From positions 1-7,048 of the forward strand of contig JAKAZN010000061.1 in assembly GCA_021815835.1 (NCBI GenBank): a DNA stretch of 7,048 nt, given 5' to 3'. The notes beneath the pieces were generated by a model. The model ran no database searches, was not told where the DNA came from, and saw only the letters and a list, made by a program, of their open reading frames with translations. This DNA comes from Pseudomonadota bacterium (GTDB lineage: Bacteria > Pseudomonadota > Alphaproteobacteria > Acetobacterales > Acetobacteraceae). Of the stretch, positions 1 to 5,054 are shown one piece after another. Each line of letters starts with the position of its first letter. Position 1 is the stretch's first letter. The translations under genes and the position numbers were made by a program.

Positions 1-290
1 TGAGCTTTCGAGACGAGTGGCTGCGCGCGTTCTTCGTCGAGGACACGCGGTCGCGGCACATCCCGTCCGATCTCGAAAGCCGGCTCTTTCGCAAGCTCCA
101 GATGATCGACGACGCGACGACCGATCAGGACTTGCGCGTGCCGCCCAGCAATCACTTCGAGAAGCTGCGCGGCAATCTGGCGGGGTTCCACGCGATCCGC
201 GTCAACAGCCAGTGGCGGCTGGTCTTCCGTTGGGACGGCAGCCGCGGCGAGGCGGAAGGCGTCTATCTCGACGACCACAGCTACAGATGA
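1..290 (+). CDS. higB: HigB-type toxin of a type II toxin-antitoxin system (5' end at window edge)
   Basis: RelE/HigB-fold mRNA interferase: this family cleaves mRNA at the ribosome and is neutralised by the antitoxin encoded next to it. The readable frame runs from base 3 and gives 95 residues, opening SFRDEWLRAFF. Bases 1-2 are TG, so the codon just before Ser is NTG and could be the ATG or GTG start with one base lost off the window; the protein would then be about 96 residues, a normal HigB length. The family core is present: H51-x-x-K54 (NHFEKLRGN), then N-x-QWR-x-x-FRW at 68-77, and the C-terminal YLDDH ending in H92. H51, K54 and H92 match positions of catalytic residues known from Proteus HigB. 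An internal ATG at 102 would remove the first helix and is not favoured. The stop TGA lies 8 bp before the antitoxin ATG, in the usual toxin-first order of hig loci. The promoter is outside the window. Confidence 0.88.
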   Translation, partial: SFRDEWLRAFFVEDTRSRHIPSDLESRLFRKLQMIDDATTDQDLRVPPSNHFEKLRGNLAGFHAIRVNSQWRLVFRWDGSRGEAEGVYLDDHSYR

Positions 291-298
291 GGCGAACC

Positions 299-607
299 AT
301 GCTGACGACGAAGCGCAAGCCGGCCACGGTCGGCGAAATCCTGGTCGAGGAGTTCATGCAGCCGATGGGGTTGACCCAGGCCGCATTGGCCGAGGCGATG
401 GGCGTTCAGCGCAAGCACGTGAACGAGCTGTGCAACAATCGCCGGACCGTGACGGCGGCGACCGCGCTGATCCTCGCGCGCGTATTCGGCAACAGTCCCG
501 ACTTCTGGCTGAACGTGCAGCGCCGCAGCGACCTGTGGGAGGCGATGAATAGTCCCCGCGAGCGTGAGCGGATCGAACGCGCGACGCCGCTCGGTGCGGC
601 GGCGTGA
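299..607 (+). CDS. higA: HigA-type antitoxin, XRE-family HTH regulator
   Basis: Antitoxin of the HigBA pair, 102 residues. Members of this family bind and inhibit HigB and repress their own operon through the helix-turn-helix. The HTH spans about residues 25-49 (LTQAALAEAMGVQRKHVNEL and following), with the family's N-N-R-R-x-V-T turn at 46-52. The HigA-specific segment SPDFWLNVQ follows at 66-74, then SDLWEA and a charged tail ending GAAA. Start choice: an in-frame ATG at 287 overlaps the toxin stop but has no Shine-Dalgarno sequence, whereas the ATG at 299 has TGAGG ending 6 bases upstream; I prefer 299. Translation is probably coupled to higB. Autoregulation is known for the family, but the operator is not in view. 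The stop is 95 bp from the 3' end of the convergent tRNA-Ser gene. Confidence 0.92.
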   Translation: MLTTKRKPATVGEILVEEFMQPMGLTQAALAEAMGVQRKHVNELCNNRRTVTAATALILARVFGNSPDFWLNVQRRSDLWEAMNSPRERERIERATPLGAAA

Positions 608-681
608 TCGTCGTCGCCGGGAACGGGAAGGATGCTCTGGCGTAGAGGTAGAGGTCGGACTGGCGGCGGTCCGGGCGATCA

Positions 682-696
682 CCAGGCCGGCCCTGG
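682..696 (-). terminator. Possible hairpin after tRNA-Ser (weak)
   Basis: On the - strand, 6 bases after the encoded CCA, CCAGG pairs with CCTGG across a 5-base loop. A FseI-type GGCCGGCC palindrome overlaps it. There is no T-run, so this could be a terminator or 3'-processing signal for the tRNA, or simply chance pairing in GC-rich DNA. Confidence 0.2.
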
Positions 697-702
697 CGCG
701 CT

Positions 703-792
703 TGGCGGAGGGAGTGGGATTCGAACCCACGGTACGCTTTCACGCACACACGCTTTCCAAGCGTGCGCCTTAAGCCGCTCGGCCATCCCTCC
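703..792 (-). tRNA. tRNA-Ser, anticodon GGA
   Basis: Complete 90-nt serine tRNA read on the - strand, with CCA encoded at 703-705. The acceptor stem GGAGGGA (786-792) pairs perfectly with TCCCTCC (707-713), and the discriminator base is G. The D-arm contains GCCGAGCGGCTTAAGGC. The anticodon stem CACGC/GCGTG encloses the loop TTGGAAA, giving anticodon GGA, which reads UCC and UCU. A class II long variable arm forms a stem GTGCG/CGTAC with one G-T pair. The T-arm is GTGGG-TTCGAAT-CCCAC. All arms fold, so this should be functional. Its 3' end faces the higBA pair, and its 5' end is preceded by a promoter match ending about 15 bp upstream. Confidence 0.97.
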
Positions 793-806
793 GCGAGGCG
801 TGGCGC

Positions 807-834
807 ACCATACCGTCTCCCCCGCGCCCGGCAA
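807..834 (-). promoter_or_regulatory. Sigma-70-type promoter for tRNA-Ser
   Basis: On the - strand, TTGCCG (829-834) and TATGGT (807-812) are separated by 16 bp, a fair match to TTGACA/TATAAT. A start 6-8 bases past the -10 box would leave a leader of roughly 8 nt before the mature tRNA 5' end, typical of tRNA genes. The element lies in the short gap after the CDF gene's stop codon, so some read-through from that gene is also possible. Confidence 0.5.
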
Positions 835-848
835 GACCGCACCCGTCG

Positions 849-1736
849 CTACAGCACCCGCACCCCGTGCTGTTTCGCCTTGTCCTCCGGCTCGACATGG
901 ATCGAGATCATCAGCTGCGTCATCTCCGCCCGCAGCGCCGCCTCGATCCGGTCGCAGATCGCGTGCGACTCGGCCACGGTCATGGTGCCGGGCACGACCA
1001 GATGGAACTCCAGGAACATGACCCGCCCGGCCTGGCGGGTGCGCAGATCATGCGCCTCGATCGCGCCCGCCGCGTTCGCCGCCACCAGTTCGCGGATGCG
1101 CCGCAGCACCGATTCGGCCGGCGCGGCATCCATCAGCCCGCCCACCGAGGCGCCGATCGTCGCCATCCCCGACCACAGCACATAGACCCCGGTCGCGGCG
1201 GCCAAGGCGGGGTCGAGCGCGCGCAGCCCGGTCAGCGCCACCAGCGCCACCCCCGCGACGATCCCGACCGAGGTCACGACATCGGCCAGCAGATGCCGCC
1301 CATCGGCCACCAGCGCCGGCGAGTGCAGCTTCCGTCCCTCCCGCAGCAGCCACCACGACCACGCCCCGTTCGCCACCGTCGCCGCCCCGTTGAGCGCGAT
1401 CCCGAGCGGCAGCGCCCCCAGCGGCACCGGCGCCAGAAAGGCCGCCAGCGCCTCGCGGAAGATCGCGAGGGCGGCGAGCACGATCAGCACCCCCTCGATC
1501 ACCGCGGCGAAGAACTCCGCCTTCGTGTGGCCGTAGGGGTGGTTGTCGTCGGCCGGGCGGGCGGCGAAGCGCAGCGCGGCGAGCGCGATCAGGCTGGCCG
1601 CGACATTCACCGTCGATTCCAGCGCGTCGGAGAAGAACGCGGCGCTGTGGGTCAGCCCCCAGGCGGCGATCTTCAGCCCCAGCACCAGGCAGCCCAGCAC
1701 CAGGCTGCCCGCCGCGAGGCGCTCGGCGCGGGTCAC
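849..1736 (-). CDS. Cation diffusion facilitator (CDF) family metal transporter
   Basis: Inner-membrane divalent-cation/proton antiporter that exports metals such as Zn, Fe or Mn from the cytoplasm; 295 residues, normal for the family. About six membrane segments are visible, at roughly 8-26, 32-56, 78-100, 110-131, 148-170 and 178-200. The loop motif HPYGH is at 66-70. The TM5 metal site H148-x-x-x-D152 is intact, but the TM2 partner is E40-x-x-x-N44 instead of the usual D/H-x-x-x-D. The cytoplasmic domain (from about 206) carries H229, H245, H258, H280 and E282 at places where YiiP-type CDFs bind metal. Start: the frame stays open far upstream, but homology begins at TRAERL; the GTG at 1736 has AGGTGG five bases before it. 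A second GTG at 1745 is possible. The gene lies 19 bp after the lipoprotein gene, so co-transcription is likely. The transported metal cannot be assigned from sequence. Confidence 0.93.
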   Translation of the reverse strand: MTRAERLAAGSLVLGCLVLGLKIAAWGLTHSAAFFSDALESTVNVAASLIALAALRFAARPADDNHPYGHTKAEFFAAVIEGVLIVLAALAIFREALAAFLAPVPLGALPLGIALNGAATVANGAWSWWLLREGRKLHSPALVADGRHLLADVVTSVGIVAGVALVALTGLRALDPALAAATGVYVLWSGMATIGASVGGLMDAAPAESVLRRIRELVAANAAGAIEAHDLRTRQAGRVMFLEFHLVVPGTMTVAESHAICDRIEAALRAEMTQLMISIHVEPEDKAKQHGVRVL

Positions 1737-1755
1737 GCGCCCCACCTGGCGCTGC

Positions 1756-2061
1756 TCACAGCCAGTGCGGCGGGACCCATTCGTAGCTCGTTCCGTCGAG
1801 GCGCCACCATCCGGGCATGAACATGTTCCCGTGCCCGTCGCGCGGCACGTAGCGGCCCGGGTGCCAGACATAGCCGGCGCCGGTCCAGTTCCAATGGCCC
1901 GGCTCCCACAGCAGCGGCGTGGCGGTGACGGGCGGCTTCGGGATCGTCTCCGCCCGCGGCGGCGGCACGGGCGGATAGGATCCGCCGGTGCCGGGCGCGG
2001 CGCAGCCGCCGAGGGCCAGGAGCAGGCCCAGCGCGGGAAGGGCAAACCGGGGCAGGGTCAT
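1756..2061 (-). CDS. Small Trp-rich lipoprotein with WXXGXW/YXWGXW-type repeats
   Basis: Predicted lipoprotein of 101 residues, exported and anchored in the periplasm or outer membrane. A short N-terminus (MTLPRF) leads to the hydrophobic stretch ALPALGLLLAL and a lipobox LGGC with the lipidated Cys at 20. A Pro-rich linker (about 28-48) follows, and then tryptophan repeats: LWEPGHWNW at 51-59, YVWHPGRYVPR at 64-74, MPGWWRLDG at 82-90 and YEWVPPHWL at 93-101. These resemble the WXXGXW repeat family, whose molecular role is not known to me. The ATG at 2061 has GAAGG 10 bases upstream, a slightly long spacing. An upstream in-frame GTG exists but would put extra residues before a well-formed signal. 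The gene lies upstream of the CDF transporter and is probably in the same operon, which may hint at an envelope or metal-stress context; that is inference only. Confidence 0.85.
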   Translation of the reverse strand: MTLPRFALPALGLLLALGGCAAPGTGGSYPPVPPPRAETIPKPPVTATPLLWEPGHWNWTGAGYVWHPGRYVPRDGHGNMFMPGWWRLDGTSYEWVPPHWL

Positions 2062-2111
2062 CGGGTCCAGGGCCTTCGCGATGGTGACGGGGGAGCGTGA
2101 CCGGGGGCATG

Positions 2112-2157
2112 TGGCACGGCGCGCGCGCGGTTGCCATGGGGTGGCGCGCGCTTGCCA
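2112..2157. promoter_or_regulatory. Paired GTGGC / GCGCGC / TTGCCA pattern in the divergent intergenic region
   Basis: The 156-bp gap between the two divergent gene sets has no ORF of its own. It holds two similar blocks: TGGCA (2112-2116), a GCGCGCGC tract and TTGCCA (2131-2136), then TGGC (2142-2145), GCGCGC and TTGCCA (2152-2157). Each block is an interrupted inverted repeat, and the TTGCCA copies are 21 bp apart, about two helical turns. This could be an operator or -35-like elements for the + strand gene. No convincing -10 box was found on either strand. Confidence 0.25.
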
Positions 2158-2217
2158 ACCCGGCGCCGCGGTCCGAGCATCTTCCGACCCGGTTGCCCGT
2201 CCCGAAAGGTCCCTGCG

Positions 2218-3795
2218 ATGCCCTACACGCCCGCCCCGCATGTCACGCAGCATTGGCGCCTCGCCAAGCCGGCCGCCTCCGGAAAGCGGGGGATGGTCGT
2301 CTCGCAAGCCTCCGCCGCGGCCGAGGCGGGGGTGGCGATCCTGGAAGCGGGCGGCAACGCGATCGACGCGGCGGTGGCGACGGCGCTGGCGCTGGCGGCG
2401 GTGGAGCCGTGGAATTCCGGTCTCGGCGGCATCGGCTTCGCCATGGTCCATCGCGCCGGACAAAAGCGCGCCGAGGTGGTGGATTTCGGACCCAAGGCAC
2501 CGCGCGGCCTCGACCCGTCGCGGTTTCCGCTGACCGGGGGGATGAAGCAGGACCTGTTCGCCTGGCCCGAGGTGGTGGGCGATGCGAATATCCATGGGCC
2601 GCTCTCGTTTGCGATTCCGTCCTCCACCGCGGGCTATGCGCATCTGCTCGCGCGCTGGGGTCGGCTGCCGCTGGCCGAGGTGATCGCACCGGCGCTGGCA
2701 CTGGCGAAGCGGGGCTTGCCCGCGGATTGGTACACCACGTTGAAGGTGGGCGCCTCGGCCTCGGTGCTGCGGCGCTACCCCGAAAGCGCGCGCATCTATC
2801 TGCCGGACGGCCTGCCGCCGATCGCGCCCTATCAGGGCGTGCCGGGATTTTTCCGCCTCGGCCGGCTGCCCGACACGCTGGAGCACCTGGCGCGCGCGGG
2901 GCTGCGCGATTTCTACGAGGGCGACATTGCCCGCGCGATCGTCGCCGACGTTGCGGCGATGGGCGGCGTGTTGGACGGCGAGGACCTGCGCGCCTGCCAG
3001 GCGCGGATGCTGCCGGTGATGGAGGTCCCGTTCGGGGACGCAACGTTACAACTCACCGGCGGGCTGACGGCGGCGCCCACGCTCGCGCGCGTGCTGGCGG
3101 CGATGGCGGACGTGCCGTTGGGGCGCATCCCGGGGGCGGAATGGTTCGTGGCCCTGGCCCGGGCGATGAAGGCTGCATACGCGGAACGATTGGCGGGGCT
3201 CGGCGAGGCGGAGCCGAACGCGGCGGAGACCTGCACCACGCACCTGACCGCCTGCGACGCGGAGGGGACGATGGTTGCCATGACCTCCACCCTGCTGTCG
3301 TCGATGGGCAGCCGGGTGGTGCTGCCGGGCACGGGGGTGCTGATGAACAACGGAGTGATGTGGTTCGATCCGCGTCCCGGCCAGCCCAATTCGATCGCGC
3401 CGGGCAAGCGGCCGCTCACGAACATGCTGCCGGTGATCGTCCGGCGCGGCGATGCGCCGTGGATCGGGGCGGGGGCTTCGGGGGGGCGGCGGATCCTGGC
3501 GGCGGTGGCGCAGGTGGTAAGCTTCCTCGGCGCGTTCGGGATGGATGTGGAGGCGGCGGCGCATCATCCGCGCATCGATGTGTCGGGACCGGACCTGGTG
3601 TCCATCGATCGGCGGATGGATCCGGCGATCATCGCGGCACTGGCGGCGGACGGGGCGGTGGAGGTGGTGGAGCACGGGGTGATGCCGATCAATTTCGCCT
3701 GCCCCAATGCGATCGTTGTCGGTTCGGATGGGGTGCGGCGCGGGATCAGCGACGCGGCCTCGCCGTGGTCGGCGGCGGTGGCGGAGGCGGGGTGA
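2218..3795 (+). CDS. Gamma-glutamyltransferase-family (Ntn-hydrolase) protein, divergent substrate pocket
   Basis: Ntn-hydrolase of the gamma-glutamyltransferase fold, 525 residues. Such proteins are made as a precursor that cuts itself before a Thr, which then becomes the nucleophile of the small subunit. The junction is clear: T340-T341-H342 (CTTHL), giving predicted chains of about 339 and 186 residues. Other family marks are ILEAGGNAIDAAVATALAL (41-59), NSGLGGIGF (66-74), T358, GKRPL (396-400) and the oxyanion-type S421-G422-G423. Compared with E. coli GGT, residues that hold the gamma-glutamyl group are replaced: R114 by G91, N411 by L360, Q430 by G and D433 by W (NNGVMWF), and S462/S463 by T401/N402. 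The true substrate is therefore probably not glutathione-like. No signal peptide is seen, so it is likely cytoplasmic, unlike classical periplasmic GGT. The ATG at 2218 has GAAAGG eight bases upstream; earlier in-frame codons lack this. mtnA follows 110 bp downstream on the same strand. Confidence 0.9.
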   Translation: MPYTPAPHVTQHWRLAKPAASGKRGMVVSQASAAAEAGVAILEAGGNAIDAAVATALALAAVEPWNSGLGGIGFAMVHRAGQKRAEVVDFGPKAPRGLDPSRFPLTGGMKQDLFAWPEVVGDANIHGPLSFAIPSSTAGYAHLLARWGRLPLAEVIAPALALAKRGLPADWYTTLKVGASASVLRRYPESARIYLPDGLPPIAPYQGVPGFFRLGRLPDTLEHLARAGLRDFYEGDIARAIVADVAAMGGVLDGEDLRACQARMLPVMEVPFGDATLQLTGGLTAAPTLARVLAAMADVPLGRIPGAEWFVALARAMKAAYAERLAGLGEAEPNAAETCTTHLTACDAEGTMVAMTSTLLSSMGSRVVLPGTGVLMNNGVMWFDPRPGQPNSIAPGKRPLTNMLPVIVRRGDAPWIGAGASGGRRILAAVAQVVSFLGAFGMDVEAAAHHPRIDVSGPDLVSIDRRMDPAIIAALAADGAVEVVEHGVMPINFACPNAIVVGSDGVRRGISDAASPWSAAVAEAG

Positions 3796-3905
3796 CGGGC
3801 GGGCGGGGTTGAACGACGGTCCCTCTGAACCGCCCTCCCCGTTTGCCTCCACGCCCCGCTTGCGCCACAGCGCGCGGGACCGCCTCTTGCCCACCGGAGC
3901 CTGCC

Positions 3906-5000
3906 ATGCAGATCGACGGCCGCCCCTATCGCACCATCTGGGTCGATCCCGAGGATGGCTGGTCGGTGCGCATCATCGACCAGACGCAACTGCCCTGGAC
4001 CCTGGCGATCGCGCGCCTGACCACGCTCGCCGAGGCGGCGCACGCGATCCGGGCGATGCTGGTGCGCGGCGCGCCGCTGATCGGGGCGACCGCCGCATAT
4101 GGGCTGTGCCTCGCGCTGCGCGCCGATCCCGGCACCGACGCGATGGGTCGTGCCGCGGCGACCCTGGCCGCGACCCGGCCCACCGCGGTCAATCTGCGCT
4201 GGGCGCTCGATCGGATGACCGCGCTTCTGGGCGACGTTGCGGTATCCGAACGGGTGGCGCTGGCCTACCGGGAAGCGGCGGCGATCGCCGAGGAGGATAT
4301 CGCCCGCAACCAGGCGATGGGCCGGCACGGCGCGGAACTGATCGCCGCCGTTGCGCGCGACCATCCCGGCCGGGCGGTGAACGTGCTGACGCATTGCAAC
4401 GCGGGTTGGCTCGCCACGGTGGATTGGGGCACCGCGACGGCGCCGATCTATGTGGCGCACGCGGCGGGGATTGCCGTGCATGTCTGGGTCGATGAGACCC
4501 GCCCGCGCAACCAGGGCGCGTCACTGACCGCCTTTGAGCTCGGCAAGGCGGGCATCGCGCATACCGTGATCGCCGACAATGCGGGTGGGCATCTGATGCA
4601 GCACGGCCAGGTGGATCTGGCGATCGTCGGCGCCGACCGGGTCACGCGGACCGGCGATGTCGCGAACAAGATCGGCACCTATCTCAAGGCGTTGGCGGCG
4701 AAGGATACGGGCGTGCCGTTCTGGGTCGCGGTGCCATCCTCCACGATCGACTGGACGATTGCCGACGGGATCGCTTCCATTCCGATCGAGGAGCGGTCGG
4801 AAGCCGAGGTTGCGACCCTGACCGGGCGCGGGCCGGACGGCGCGGTGACGACGATCCGGGTGATCCCGGAGGGAAGTGCGGCCGCCAATCCGGCCTTCGA
4901 CGTGACGCCGGCGCGGCTGGTCTCGGGGCTGATCACCGAGCGCGGGCGGTGCGCGGCGAGCGAAGCGGGGCTGGCGGGGCTGTTTCCCGGGCGTGGGTAG
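3906..5000 (+). CDS. mtnA: S-methyl-5-thioribose-1-phosphate isomerase
   Basis: Cytosolic aldose-ketose isomerase of methionine salvage. It converts 5-methylthioribose 1-phosphate, made from methylthioadenosine, into 5-methylthioribulose 1-phosphate. The 364 residues match the family's usual length and show homology to eIF2B-related proteins. Visible motifs: LVRGAPLIG at 52-60 (RGAP substrate loop), [10 protein letters not shown] at 91-100, [10 protein letters not shown] at 162-171 with catalytic C164, [10 protein letters not shown] at 196-205, and [18 protein letters not shown] at 242-259 with catalytic D244. Those two residues correspond to Cys160 and Asp240 of the Bacillus enzyme. The ATG at 3906 has GGAG six bases upstream. 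The 110-bp gap after the GGT-like gene has no ORF, no clear promoter and no convincing terminator, so joint transcription is possible. Other salvage genes (mtnP, mtnK, mtnB and so on) are not in the window, so the full route cannot be reconstructed. Confidence 0.96.
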   Translation: MQIDGRPYRTIWVDPEDGWSVRIIDQTQLPWTLAIARLTTLAEAAHAIRAMLVRGAPLIGATAAYGLCLALRADPGTDAMGRAAATLAATRPTAVNLRWALDRMTALLGDVAVSERVALAYREAAAIAEEDIARNQAMGRHGAELIAAVARDHPGRAVNVLTHCNAGWLATVDWGTATAPIYVAHAAGIAVHVWVDETRPRNQGASLTAFELGKAGIAHTVIADNAGGHLMQHGQVDLAIVGADRVTRTGDVANKIGTYLKALAAKDTGVPFWVAVPSSTIDWTIADGIASIPIEERSEAEVATLTGRGPDGAVTTIRVIPEGSAAANPAFDVTPARLVSGLITERGRCAASEAGLAGLFPGRG

Positions 5001-5004
5001 CGGG

Positions 5005-5028
5005 CCGCCGGCCGGGGACGCGCGGCGG
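5005..5028. terminator. Possible hairpin between convergent genes (weak)
   Basis: CCGCCG (5005-5010) can pair with CGGCGG (5023-5028) around a 12-base loop, starting 5 bases after the mtnA stop in the 54-bp gap before the stop of the oppositely oriented gene. The position suits a terminator serving either strand. The stem is short, GC-only and lacks a T-tract, so the call is tentative. Confidence 0.25.
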
Positions 5029-5054
5029 AGATCGGGTCCGGGCCGATGATCGGA

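Noticed and set aside
632..1185. Several + strand open frames running across the tRNA and the CDF 3' end
   Set aside because: They overlap a perfectly folding tRNA-Ser and the antisense of a well-conserved transporter, and encode no known motif.
1737..2045. Upstream extension of the CDF frame to an ATG at 2045
   Set aside because: The extra 103 residues are Arg/Pro/Ala-rich shadow sequence of the lipoprotein gene on the same strand; the family N-terminus begins at about 1736.
2062..2217. TTGCCA elements as -35 boxes of a promoter for the GGT-like gene
   Set aside because: At 16-18 bp downstream there is no acceptable -10 sequence, so no promoter call is made.
2097..3812. Long + strand open frame (571 codons) overlapping the GGT-like gene in another frame
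   Set aside because: The translation is Gly/Arg-rich low complexity with no motifs, while the overlapping frame carries all GGT-family motifs; long shadow frames are expected in GC-rich DNA.
3796..3905. Imperfect pairing GGGCGGGGTT with AACCGCCC between the GGT-like gene and mtnA as a terminator
   Set aside because: It needs a 2-base bulge and a 17-base loop and lacks a T-run; not convincing.
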